A stretch of DNA of 64,000 bases from Litoreibacter janthinus (lineage in GTDB: Bacteria > Pseudomonadota > Alphaproteobacteria > Rhodobacterales > Rhodobacteraceae), in NCBI RefSeq assembly GCF_900111945.1, contig NZ_FOYO01000001.1:2859751-2923750 (forward strand). The letters run 5' to 3'. Positions 26,373-35,276 of this stretch are shown here, piece by piece. Positions within the stretch are counted from its first letter, which is position 1. Every line of letters begins with the position of its first letter. The position numbers and the translations under genes were made by a program. The notes below the pieces were generated by a model. That model was not told the DNA's origin, did no database searches, and worked only from the letters and a program-made list of their open reading frames with translations.

Positions 26373-28058
26373 TTAAACCTCGCTGTTAAAGTGCTTCATC
26401 ACCAGACGGATAGGATTGGGCGCAGCTTGACCAAGCCCGCAAATGGACGCATCAGACATGGCGGTGCACAGCTCTTCCAGCAGCGGTTGATCCCACTCAT
26501 CAGCCTGCATCAGCTTCACCGCCTTCTCACAGCCCACGCGACAGGGTGTGCATTGCCCGCAACTTTCGTCCTCGAAGAAGCGCAACATGTTGAGCGCTGC
26601 GGCCTTCGCGGAATCTTGATCCGACAAGATCACTACGGCCGCAGACCCAATGAAACTGCCCAGAGGTTGCAACGTGTCGAAGTCAAGCGGCACATCGTTG
26701 ATCGAGGCAGGCAAAAGGCCAGAGGACGGTCCACCCGGCTGATAGGCTTTGAATTTGTGCCCATCCAGCATGCCACCCGACGCCGCAATTATGTCGGTAA
26801 TCGTCGAGCCCGCAGGCAGCAATTTAACGCCCGGCTCTTTGACGCGCCCAGACACGGAGTAGCTGCGCAGGCCTTTGCGGCCGTTCTTTTCGGTTGCGTT
26901 CAATACCTCCGGCCCTTCACGGCAAATGCGGGCAATCCAGTGGAGCGTTTCGACGTTGTGAACCAAGGTTGGCTGCCCGAATAGCCCGACCTGCGCAACA
27001 TATGGCGGGCGGTGACGCGGCATGCCACGTTTGCCTTCGATGGATTCGATCATCGCGCTCTCTTCGCCGCAGATATAGGCCCCCGCACCACGGCGCAGAT
27101 CAATAAATCCTTCCGTGACCAGCCCGGCGTCTTCCAAGGCCGCTATTTCGCGTCGCAAAATTTCCAGAACGGCAGGGTATTCGTCGCGCATGTAGATGTA
27201 GCACCGCTCCGCCTCGACCGCCCATGCGGCGATCAACATGCCCTCTAAGAACAGATGCGGGGTGCGTTCTAGGTAGTAGCGGTCTTTGAAGGTCCCCGGT
27301 TCGCCCTCGTCGCCGTTCACCGCCAGATAGCGCGGGCCAGCATTGCCACGCACGAAGCCCCATTTGGTGCCGGAGGGGAAGCCGGCCCCGCCTAAACCGC
27401 GCAAACCGCTGTCCTTTAGCAAGGTTTGAACATCTTCCCAATCGCCATCGCCCTGAAGAGTTAGGAGTGCCGCGTAACCACCTGATTTTTTGTATTCTTC
27501 GTAAGTTTCGTAATCAGGAATATGCGCATGTGTATCTCCCTGAGAAATTGCAGCCTCGACCCTCTCTAACGTGGCGTGGTCTACATGATTGTGGCCCAGT
27601 TCCAACGCAGGGGCGGTATCGCAGCGCCCCATGCAAGGGGCACGCAACACGCGAACTTGGGACGCATCCAAACCGTCTTCCAGTGCCGCCTTCAGCGCCT
27701 GAGCGCCAGCCAGCTCGCATGACAGCGAGTCGCACACACGGATGGTCAACGCGGGTGGTGTTGCCTCGCCTTCTTTGACGACGTCGAAATGGGCATAGAA
27801 AGTCGCGACCTCGTAAACCTCGGCCATGGATAAGCGCATCTCTTCGGCCAATGCACGCAAATGCGCCGCAGAGAGATGCCCGTATGCATCTTGGATCAGA
27901 TGCAGGAATTCGATCAGCAGATCACGGTTGCGCGGGCGGTTACCAAGCAACGCCTGCACCTCGGCCAACGCCGCGTCGTCATACTGGCGACCCTTTGTAA
28001 ACTTGCGCCCCCGGCCCTTGCCCGATTTCCAAACGCCCTTGTTTTCAGCCAGCGTCAT
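26373..28058 (-). CDS. fused NuoE/NuoF-type NADH diaphorase subunit (formate dehydrogenase beta-like)
   Basis: 561 residues from the ATG at 28058 (MTLAENKGVWKSGKGRGRK). Residues ~25-180 are a 24-kDa (NuoE-like) [2Fe-2S] domain: FLHLIQDAYGHLS, VCDSLSCELAGAQ and APCMGRCDTAPA. Residues ~215-560 are a 51-kDa (NuoF-like) domain: GLRGLGGAGFPSGTKW, AVNGDEGEPGTFKDR (NADH/FMN), GAYICGEESAMIESIEG, and 4Fe-4S ligands in ESCGQCTPCRVGCEK. This fused form occurs as the beta subunit of soluble NAD-dependent formate dehydrogenases. However, the next gene downstream is a lysoplasmalogenase, not the Mo/W catalytic subunit, so the partner must be elsewhere. Confidence 0.88.
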   Translation of the reverse strand: MTLAENKGVWKSGKGRGRKFTKGRQYDDAALAEVQALLGNRPRNRDLLIEFLHLIQDAYGHLSAAHLRALAEEMRLSMAEVYEVATFYAHFDVVKEGEATPPALTIRVCDSLSCELAGAQALKAALEDGLDASQVRVLRAPCMGRCDTAPALELGHNHVDHATLERVEAAISQGDTHAHIPDYETYEEYKKSGGYAALLTLQGDGDWEDVQTLLKDSGLRGLGGAGFPSGTKWGFVRGNAGPRYLAVNGDEGEPGTFKDRYYLERTPHLFLEGMLIAAWAVEAERCYIYMRDEYPAVLEILRREIAALEDAGLVTEGFIDLRRGAGAYICGEESAMIESIEGKRGMPRHRPPYVAQVGLFGQPTLVHNVETLHWIARICREGPEVLNATEKNGRKGLRSYSVSGRVKEPGVKLLPAGSTITDIIAASGGMLDGHKFKAYQPGGPSSGLLPASINDVPLDFDTLQPLGSFIGSAAVVILSDQDSAKAAALNMLRFFEDESCGQCTPCRVGCEKAVKLMQADEWDQPLLEELCTAMSDASICGLGQAAPNPIRLVMKHFNSEV

Positions 28059-28243
28059 ATTGCTCTCCCGATCTTGACTTGAGCAGACCCTAGGGCGCAC
28101 AGCCCTGCAAAGACGATGCAAAAACGACGTCTATGTGCCTTCCTGCGCATCGCTGGTATCAAAATCCTAGCGGATTTCCATCATTTGGGCACATTCGTAC
28201 TATTTAGGAAACGTAAGTCGACTAATCTTGGGGCAAAACGCCG

Positions 28244-29287
28244 ATGCCACGCTCATTTCTGGCCTTCACACTGGCCACGCTATTTCCGCTTCCCTTTCTG
28301 GTGGCTGGGGCGCTGTTTGGCGGCTGGGCTGTATGGATTGCACTGTTCTACATCACCCTATTCGTTGCGGGCGTTGACGAATTCATCCCCGCGCTGACAC
28401 GCGATGGAGAGCCCGCCGAGACGGAAGAGGCTGATCTTTTGTCCCTGATCCTCGTCGGTGCGCACTTTTTGTTGTTGTTCTTGATGGTCTGGTCCTTGTC
28501 GGGCCGTGGCACCGGGCTGCTTTCTTTCGACGGACTGGCTCTGTTCGCGGCAACCGGGCTGTTCATGGGTCAGGTCAGCAATTCGAACGCCCATGAGCTC
28601 ATTCACCGCAGTGCACGCCCGCTCAGACGCGCGGGCAAGTGGGTCTACATCTCTTTGCTGTTTGGTCACCACACATCCGCCCATCCGCTGGTCCATCACA
28701 CCCATGTGGGCACGCCAAATGACCCGAACACCTCGCGCATGAACGAAAGCTTCTACCGCTTTGTCCGCCGCGCTTGGCTAGGCAGCTTTAAAGCGGGCCT
28801 GAAGGCCGAGGAGAAACGCCTTGCGCAAATTGGCGCAGACCGTTGGGACATTCGGCACCCCTACCTGCTGTATATTGGCGGCGCTGGCATCGTGCTGTTG
28901 GTCTCCTTCATCATCGCGGGCTGGCGCGGCGTAATCGTTCATGTGCTGCTGGCCGCCTTTGCACAAACACAACTGATGTTGTCGGACTATGTTCAGCATT
29001 ACGGGCTGGAACGGGCGCAACGCGACGACGGAAGTTTCGAGCCGGTTGACGCCCGCCATTCGTGGAACGCGCCGCATTGGCTGTCGTCGCTCTGGATGCT
29101 GAATGCTCCGCGCCATTCTGACCACCACGCGCATCCGTCAAAGCACTACACCGCCTTGGAAATCCCCGCGCGTGGAGAGGCTCCGATGCTGCCCCATGCG
29201 CTGCCTGTCATGGCGTGTATCGCGTTGTGGCCAAAGCTGTGGCGCAAAGTGATGAACCCCCATGCGGAGGCGTGGCGCAGCGCTTGA
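28244..29287 (+). CDS. alkB: AlkB-type membrane non-haem di-iron monooxygenase
   Basis: 347 residues, about six transmembrane helices. All histidine boxes are present: HELIH (117-121), HHTSAHPLVHHTH (142-154) and HSDHH (291-295), plus the diagnostic YVQHYGLER segment. AlkB enzymes hydroxylate the terminal carbon of medium-chain alkanes using electrons from rubredoxin. At 347 residues it is shorter than the ~400-residue Pseudomonas enzyme. No rubredoxin or rubredoxin reductase is adjacent, and the substrate could also be a fatty acid or another alkyl compound. It is divergent from the diaphorase gene across 185 bp. Confidence 0.88.
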   Translation: MPRSFLAFTLATLFPLPFLVAGALFGGWAVWIALFYITLFVAGVDEFIPALTRDGEPAETEEADLLSLILVGAHFLLLFLMVWSLSGRGTGLLSFDGLALFAATGLFMGQVSNSNAHELIHRSARPLRRAGKWVYISLLFGHHTSAHPLVHHTHVGTPNDPNTSRMNESFYRFVRRAWLGSFKAGLKAEEKRLAQIGADRWDIRHPYLLYIGGAGIVLLVSFIIAGWRGVIVHVLLAAFAQTQLMLSDYVQHYGLERAQRDDGSFEPVDARHSWNAPHWLSSLWMLNAPRHSDHHAHPSKHYTALEIPARGEAPMLPHALPVMACIALWPKLWRKVMNPHAEAWRSA

Positions 29288-29318
29288 CGCCAAGCCACGC
29301 GGCGCCCATCTTGCAGCT

Positions 29319-29720
29319 ATGAAACGCTTTTGCCTTTTCGCTCTACTTGCCTTGCCTGCTCAGGCAGAAACCAAAATGACCGCCACCCAATTCGGGGCTT
29401 TCTCCGAAGGGTACACCGTGTTCTTCAACCGCCACGGCGCACCCTACGGGGCCGAGCAATATCTTAAAAATAAACAGGTGATCTGGAGTTTCCTTGATGG
29501 CACCTGCCAGCGGGGCATTTGGTTCGGCGAACGTGATGAGATCTGCTTCCTCTACGACGATCAACCAGACGCGTTGTGCTGGTATTTCTTCGACGATGGT
29601 CAACGCAAAAGCGCGCGCATCGTCGGCGATGATCCGGCAGATGATCTTGTGGTGTCGGGCCAAAGCAAATCGCCACTGTCCTGCCCCGGTCCTGATGTGG
29701 GCGTAAGCTACCGCCCCTGA
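29319..29720 (+). CDS. small secreted protein, function unknown
   Basis: 133 residues from the ATG at 29319 (MKRFCLFALLALPAQAETKM), giving a clean signal peptide cleaved after AQA. The mature part has a conserved look with TATQFGAFSEGYTVFF, GAEQYLKNKQVIWSF, a cysteine in DGTCQRGIWF, and DEICFLYDDQPDALCWYFF. The pattern of aromatic residues and cysteines suggests a small disulphide-stabilised periplasmic domain. It lies 31 nt after alkB and is probably co-transcribed. I do not recognise a named family with certainty. Confidence 0.75.
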   Translation: MKRFCLFALLALPAQAETKMTATQFGAFSEGYTVFFNRHGAPYGAEQYLKNKQVIWSFLDGTCQRGIWFGERDEICFLYDDQPDALCWYFFDDGQRKSARIVGDDPADDLVVSGQSKSPLSCPGPDVGVSYRP

Positions 29721-29723
29721 GGA

Positions 29724-31313
29724 TCAGTCGTCGAACAGGCTTCCCTGACCCGCTTTTGGCGGCTTTGGTTTGGGCGCAGGCTTCGCTGCCGCCCCCACGG
29801 GGATACGCGCATCTTTAAATTGCACATCCAAGCTAGCGGCTTTCTTGGCGGCTTTGCTGTCGGTGACGACTGTGTCGCCATCCCAGACCACGGCATAACC
29901 ACGGTCAAGCGTCGCCTGATAGCCAAGGGTTTCGCGCAACCGGTCCAGTTTCTCCATGTGATCACGCCATGCTCTGACCTGACCGGTCCCCGCCTGGGAT
30001 GCCGCGCGGGTGGCGCGTGACAAGCGATCCTTTTGCAGGCCAAGGTCCCGGGCAATTCCTTTGGTCGTTAGCCGACCTGAAATCTGGTCAAAGCGCGCGC
30101 GCGACCGTTCCGATTTCCGCTCCAATGCCACGCCAAGCTTGCCGCCTGCTTGCGCAAGACGGGCCTGCATGCGCTCGGTCTGACGTGCCAGAATGGTCGG
30201 GCGCAGGGGCGACGCGGCTTTCTCAAAGGCCAAACGTTTCGCAGCCGTCCCCGCTTTGAGTGAGGCATCCAAGCGTCCGCCCGCTATATCGAAGCGCTGC
30301 CGCGCAATCTGCGTCAGCTCATCCCGCCGTGGAAGTGCGCGCGACACATCCGCCAAGCGCTGCTTACGCGCACCCACATTGCTGCTCAGCGCCTGCGCCA
30401 TGCGTGCACCGTAGTTGTCGACGGTCGCTAACAGATCCAGCCGCACGGGAACCGCGATCTCTGCAGCGGCAGTGGGTGTCGGCGCTCGAACATCCGACAC
30501 ATAATCGATCAGCGTGGTATCCGTCTCGTGCCCCACCGCCGAGATCAGCGGAATGTCCGATGCAGCCGCCGCGCGGGCAACGCTTTCCTCGTTAAAGCCC
30601 CACAAATCCTCGATCGATCCACCGCCGCGGGCCACGATAATCAAATCAGGTCGCGGCAATGCCCCACCAGGCGTCATCGCGTTGAAGCCTTCTATGGCCG
30701 CCGTCACTTGCGGCGCACAGCCTTCGCCCTGAACGGCCACAGGCCAGATCAGCACCTTTCGTGGGAAGCGGTCGCGCAAACGGTGCAAAATATCGCGGAT
30801 CACCGCCCCTTGCGGCGAGGTCACGACGCCAATGATCTCCGGCAGATAGGGGATGCGTTTCTTGCGCGCAGGCTCGAACAGCCCTTCGCTTTCCAGCAAT
30901 TTCTTGCGCTTTTCCAGCATCGCCATCAGCGCACCGACGCCCGCCGGACGGATGTCTTCGATCACCATCTGATACTTGGACTGGCCGGGGAATGTGGTCA
31001 GCTTACCAATCGCAACAACCTCCATCCCTTCTTCGGGTTGCACCGCCAGCTTCGCTGCCTGCCCTTTCCAAATGATCGAGGCCAGCACCGCGCGATCGTC
31101 TTTCAGGTCCAGATACACATGGCCAGAGCGCGCAACCATGACACGCCCGCATTCTCCCTTAATGCGCACACGGCCAAACTCGCCCTCGATGGCTCGCTTT
31201 ACTGCGCTCGAGATTTCCGAGACCGTATATTCCGGCTCGTTCCGCCCGGGTTGATCGTCTTCAAGAAGGTCCAACGTCCGCTCCGCTTTCAGGTGACTGG
31301 GAACTTCTCCCAT
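29724..31313 (-). CDS. xseA: exodeoxyribonuclease VII large subunit
   Basis: 529 residues from the ATG at 31313 (MGEVPSHLKAERTLDLLED); the conserved body begins EYTVSEISSAVKRAIEGEFG. OB-fold: VRIKGECGRVMVARSGHVYLDLKDD (read in parts); nuclease core: GVVTSPQGAVIRDILHRLRDR, LIIVARGGGSIEDLWGFNEE, and SAVGHETDTTLIDYVSD. A long coiled-coil C-terminal half and a Lys/Pro-rich tail ending GSLFDD follow. It degrades single-stranded DNA with XseB, which is not in this window. It is convergent with the small secreted protein gene, with 3 nt between them. Confidence 0.96.
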   Translation of the reverse strand: MGEVPSHLKAERTLDLLEDDQPGRNEPEYTVSEISSAVKRAIEGEFGRVRIKGECGRVMVARSGHVYLDLKDDRAVLASIIWKGQAAKLAVQPEEGMEVVAIGKLTTFPGQSKYQMVIEDIRPAGVGALMAMLEKRKKLLESEGLFEPARKKRIPYLPEIIGVVTSPQGAVIRDILHRLRDRFPRKVLIWPVAVQGEGCAPQVTAAIEGFNAMTPGGALPRPDLIIVARGGGSIEDLWGFNEESVARAAAASDIPLISAVGHETDTTLIDYVSDVRAPTPTAAAEIAVPVRLDLLATVDNYGARMAQALSSNVGARKQRLADVSRALPRRDELTQIARQRFDIAGGRLDASLKAGTAAKRLAFEKAASPLRPTILARQTERMQARLAQAGGKLGVALERKSERSRARFDQISGRLTTKGIARDLGLQKDRLSRATRAASQAGTGQVRAWRDHMEKLDRLRETLGYQATLDRGYAVVWDGDTVVTDSKAAKKAASLDVQFKDARIPVGAAAKPAPKPKPPKAGQGSLFDD

Positions 31314-31341
31314 CTCCCGCGACCGGATGCAACGCTTGGCA

Positions 31342-32037
31342 CTAGCAGCCGCCGCCGCCACATCCTCCGCCGCCGCATCCGCCCCCACTGCCGCACCCGC
31401 CTACAGTCGCAGCCCCCTGCGTGCCAGCCTTGGCGGAGCCAGCGCTCGCGGGCAGGTTCAATATCGCAAACAGGCCCCCGCCAGCCAGCAAGAGCAAACC
31501 GCCCCACATCATAAGACCCGGATGTCCCACACCGGGAATGACCTTGGCCGCAACAATCATCGCCCCGCCAGCACACACCGCTAGGCCTACGATGGTGAGC
31601 TTGCGTTTGACATGTGGATCACACCAGATATCCGCTGGCGGCAGCCCGCCAAATTCCTCACGGTACAGCGCCATGGTATGCGCAAACTGGGCCTGATAGC
31701 GCGGCATGTGCTCAGCCCCTTCGCAAGGGTCGTGATGCAATGGACCGCCCAACAAGTCGCCGCATAGGGCTTCCCAATAGTTTCGCGTAAATGTCAGATG
31801 CATATGCCACGCCCGATCCACCACCTTGGAGGGGGTTACTGGCATCTCGCTCACTTGCGTGAGATACAAAAAACGCCTGTATTCTTCGATCACGCGCTTG
31901 GTGTAGATGTCGCTCCAGTTCTCGGTCTGAGCAAGCTTGGCAGAAAACGGCGCACTGCCAGTCTGAGCATCGAGTTCAAAGGCGGAGATGCGCCGCCACA
32001 ACTGCTGGTCCTTCACACTTGTTCCCCTATGCGTCAT
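31342..32037 (-). CDS. glycine-rich-domain (GRDP-like) membrane protein with a Cys/Gly tail
   Basis: 231 residues from the ATG at 32037; a TTG at 32067 is a weaker alternative. The N-terminal domain has VVDRAWHMHLTFTRNYWEAL, the D-x-x-W-H-x-H-L-x-x-T-x-x-Y signature of the glycine-rich-domain (DUF1399-like) family seen in plants and bacteria. Two transmembrane helices follow (LTIVGLAVCAGGAMIVAAKV and LMMWGGLLLLAGGGLFAIL). The protein ends in a Gly/Cys run, GGCGSGGGCGGGGCGGGGC, similar to tails of TIGR04222-type membrane proteins. Function unknown. It is divergent from purD with only 53 bp between starts. Confidence 0.75.
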   Translation of the reverse strand: MTHRGTSVKDQQLWRRISAFELDAQTGSAPFSAKLAQTENWSDIYTKRVIEEYRRFLYLTQVSEMPVTPSKVVDRAWHMHLTFTRNYWEALCGDLLGGPLHHDPCEGAEHMPRYQAQFAHTMALYREEFGGLPPADIWCDPHVKRKLTIVGLAVCAGGAMIVAAKVIPGVGHPGLMMWGGLLLLAGGGLFAILNLPASAGSAKAGTQGAATVGGCGSGGGCGGGGCGGGGC

Positions 32038-32090
32038 TCGGTATTCGGTGGCCAGTTTAGCAGACAAATATGGCCGAAAGGGCGCGCGCG

Positions 32091-33353
32091 ATGAATATTT
32101 TGATCCTTGGAAGCGGTGGACGCGAGCACGCCTTGGCTTGGGCGGTCATGCAGAACCCCAAATGCGACCGGTTGATCGTAGCCCCCGGCAACGCGGGCAT
32201 CGCAGGTGTCGCGGAATGCGCAGCGCTTGACATAATGAACCCGGACACGGTCGTCGACTTTGCCCAAAGCCAGTCTATCGATTTCGTCATTGTCGGCCCC
32301 GAAGATCCGCTCGCCGCGGGCGTTGCGGATGCGCTTCGCGATGCGGGCATGCTTTGCTTTGGCCCTTCGGCAGCGGCGGCGCGACTGGAAGCCTCCAAAA
32401 GCTTCACCAAGGAAATCTGCGACGCGGCAAACGCGCCAACGGCAGGCTACGCCCATTTCACCGATCTGGCTGCGGCGAAGGCCTATGTGGAAGAGCAAGG
32501 CGCCCCGATCGTCATTAAAGCGGACGGTTTGGCGGCAGGCAAAGGCGTCGTCGTGGCAATGGATTTGCAAACCGCGCTGGACGCGCTTGATGACATGCTT
32601 GGCGGTGCCTTCGGTGCAGCCGGAGCAGAAGTCGTCATCGAAGAATTCATGGAAGGCGAAGAGGCCTCCTATTTCGTGCTGTCGGATGGCAAAACCGTGC
32701 TGCCCATCGGCACTGCCCAAGATCACAAGCGCGCCTATGACGGCGACGAAGGCCCGAATACAGGCGGCATGGGGGCCTATTCCCCTGCCCCTGTGTTGTC
32801 GGACGAGATTGCTGCGAAAGCGATTGCCGAAATCGTTCAACCCACCATCGACGAAATGGCAAAACGCGGCACTCCCTATCAAGGCGTGCTCTACGCAGGT
32901 TTCATGATCAAAGATGGCCAGCCGCGTTTGGTCGAATACAACTGCCGCTTTGGCGATCCTGAATGTCAGGTTCTAATGATGCGCTTGGGCGCACAGGCGT
33001 TGGACCTCATGCTGGCTTGTGCCGAAGAACGTCTGGCCGAGGCGCAAGTCAATTGGGCCGACGACCATGCAATCACTGTGGTCTTGGCGTCCAACGGCTA
33101 TCCCGGTGCCTATGAAAAAGGCTCCATCATTGGCGGGCTAGAGGCGTTGCCCGAAGACAGCTTCAACATGGTGTTTCACGCAGGGACAAAAGCCAGGGGC
33201 GAGCAGATTACCGCCAACGGCGGGCGCGTTCTGAACGTCACAGCACGCGGCGCATCACTGGCCGAGGCACGCGCGCGCGCATACGCAATGGTAGATAAGA
33301 TTGACTGGCCCGAAGGGTTCAACCGCACCGACATCGGCTGGCGCGCGCTTTAG
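32091..33353 (+). CDS. purD: phosphoribosylamine-glycine ligase
   Basis: 420 residues from the ATG at 32091 (MNILILGSGGREHALAW), the standard GARS N-terminus; the ATG 21 nt upstream is not conserved. It makes GAR in de novo purine synthesis. ATP-grasp motifs: VIVGPEDPLAAGVAD, IKADGLAAGKGVVVA, EEFMEGEEASYF, PIGTAQDHKRAYDGDEGPNTGG (seen in parts) and RFGDPECQVLMMRL. Its TAG stop overlaps the stop of the convergent FG-GAP gene by 4 bp. Confidence 0.97.
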   Translation: MNILILGSGGREHALAWAVMQNPKCDRLIVAPGNAGIAGVAECAALDIMNPDTVVDFAQSQSIDFVIVGPEDPLAAGVADALRDAGMLCFGPSAAAARLEASKSFTKEICDAANAPTAGYAHFTDLAAAKAYVEEQGAPIVIKADGLAAGKGVVVAMDLQTALDALDDMLGGAFGAAGAEVVIEEFMEGEEASYFVLSDGKTVLPIGTAQDHKRAYDGDEGPNTGGMGAYSPAPVLSDEIAAKAIAEIVQPTIDEMAKRGTPYQGVLYAGFMIKDGQPRLVEYNCRFGDPECQVLMMRLGAQALDLMLACAEERLAEAQVNWADDHAITVVLASNGYPGAYEKGSIIGGLEALPEDSFNMVFHAGTKARGEQITANGGRVLNVTARGASLAEARARAYAMVDKIDWPEGFNRTDIGWRAL

Positions 33354-34093
33354 CGACAGGCCAAGGCCGCGTTCAATGACCCACGACCTTGATGCGGCCC
33401 AAGATCACGCATTATAAAGCGACCGCCCTCAAACCGCGTCGCGATCACGCGGCTCCAGTCTGCAGAGGCGGTGATCATCTCGAATCCGCCGTCGCAGTCT
33501 CGCAGCCCCCCGCCGATATCGTTTTCGCCGATGCGGTGGTTTGTTAGTCCGGCCTGGTCGGCGACATGCTCCAACGCGCCGTCGCGATACCGCCAGACGC
33601 GCAAGGTTTTCGCCAGATGAGGGCGGTCGATATAGGCCAGCTCGACGAAACCGTCTCCATCCAAGTCCGCGATCCCGACCGGCGACAGCCACCGGTTAGA
33701 CCGCCCGATATGCGGCGTAGCAGTGATCTTGCCCGTTTCATCGTAGATCGCCAGTTGAGCCCCCGTGTCGACTTGCGTCTCCACCACAACAACCTCGGGG
33801 GTACCATCTCCATCCACGTCAGCCAGTCGCGGCGCGACATCCTCAAAGACGCGGTCCTCGGGCAAATCGATCAAGACCTTGGTTTTGTGCGCCCAATCCT
33901 CGACCACCAGCTCCAACGTGCCCCATTCGATCGCATCCCCTAGGATGCCATGTGCATAGCGGGTGGTGGGGTCGGTGTAACGCGCTTCGACAATTGTGTC
34001 AGCCGCGGCAGCTCCGCCTGCAACCACGCACGCGGCCAAAAACGCGCGGCGCGCCAGACCGGGCAGCAAGCGCGACGGGAGACGCCGCGCCAT
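33350..34093 (-). CDS. secreted FG-GAP/VCBS-repeat protein
   Basis: 247 residues. An Arg-rich N-terminus and a hydrophobic stretch (AFLAACVVAGGAAAADT) give a signal peptide, possibly Tat-like (RRLPSRLLPGLARRAF), though no perfect twin-arginine motif is seen. Two calcium-binding FG-GAP type repeats are clear: ADVDGDGTPEVVVVE and ADLDGDGFVELAYID, plus a degenerate third, LRDCDGGFEMI. These suggest a small beta-propeller-like periplasmic protein of unknown role. It starts 2 nt after the ferredoxin stop, so it may be read from the same message. Confidence 0.78.
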   Translation of the reverse strand: MARRLPSRLLPGLARRAFLAACVVAGGAAAADTIVEARYTDPTTRYAHGILGDAIEWGTLELVVEDWAHKTKVLIDLPEDRVFEDVAPRLADVDGDGTPEVVVVETQVDTGAQLAIYDETGKITATPHIGRSNRWLSPVGIADLDGDGFVELAYIDRPHLAKTLRVWRYRDGALEHVADQAGLTNHRIGENDIGGGLRDCDGGFEMITASADWSRVIATRFEGGRFIMRDLGPHQGRGSLNAALACR

Positions 34094-34095
34094 AA

Positions 34096-34458
<363 letters not shown>

Positions 34459-34624
34459 TTAGTGCAAGCTGAGCGGTTTTGCCAGACCTCGCGTTACACG
34501 CTTCTGCGACCCGAAAGTCGCAGTTATGCGCCGAGCCAGATCATGACGCTTGGCGCGTTGCGGCGTGTTGCGCTATTGTGCCCCGAACGCGGCACCAGAC
34601 CGCATTAGATAGGGCCGAGCAGTT

Positions 34625-35185
34625 ATGCCCCGAATGACATCCCAAAGCAGCCTTGCCGCTGCCTTGTCACTTGCCGTTTTGGCGGGCTGTGCCCCTATGC
34701 CGATTGGCCCTGACGTAACCAAACTGATCTCCCCCACACATATCACGGCCACCGATATGAAGCCCCCCGCAGACATGCCGGGCGTTTGCTGGGGCCATAT
34801 TCCCGGCCCTCAGATCACCGAGATCGTCTCGGATATCGTCGTTGCGACACCCGCTCAGATCGGCCCTAACGGAGAAGAGATTTCTCCGGCGATCTACCGC
34901 GAGGTCACGCGCCCGCAGACCTTTAACGAGGGCGATGGCCGCTGGTTCACCCGCACCTGCGATGCGGACATGACGCCAGAGTTCGTGATGACCCTGCAAC
35001 GCGCGCTGTCTGTGCGCGGCTTGTATCGGGGGGATGTGACGGGTGTGATGGACCAACGGACCCTGCGGGCCGTGCATGAATACCAAACGCCGCAAGGCCT
35101 CGACAGCGCCATCCTGAGCCAATCCGCAGCGCGCCAACTGGGTTTGATTGCGGTAGAGTTGGAAACCGAAACACCCGACGCGTAG
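34625..35185 (+). CDS. lipoprotein with a peptidoglycan-binding domain
   Basis: 186 residues. Type II signal peptide with the lipobox LAVLAGC (Cys22), followed by a Pro-rich segment. The central region has two cysteines (GVCWGH and TRTCDADM). The C-terminal ~60 residues form a PG_binding_1 domain: FVMTLQRALSVRGLYRGDVTG, VMDQRTLRAVHEYQ. It likely anchors to the outer membrane and contacts the cell wall. It is divergent from the ferredoxin gene, with 205 bp between them and no other feature visible there. Confidence 0.82.
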   Translation: MPRMTSQSSLAAALSLAVLAGCAPMPIGPDVTKLISPTHITATDMKPPADMPGVCWGHIPGPQITEIVSDIVVATPAQIGPNGEEISPAIYREVTRPQTFNEGDGRWFTRTCDADMTPEFVMTLQRALSVRGLYRGDVTGVMDQRTLRAVHEYQTPQGLDSAILSQSAARQLGLIAVELETETPDA

Positions 35186-35276
35186 TGCAAGGTCAAGTTG
35201 ACAAAGTCGCTTGTCGAATACCAGCTATCCATTCTTGTCGATTGAGTTCCTCAGGGTATCGGCCCTACATTTCGGC

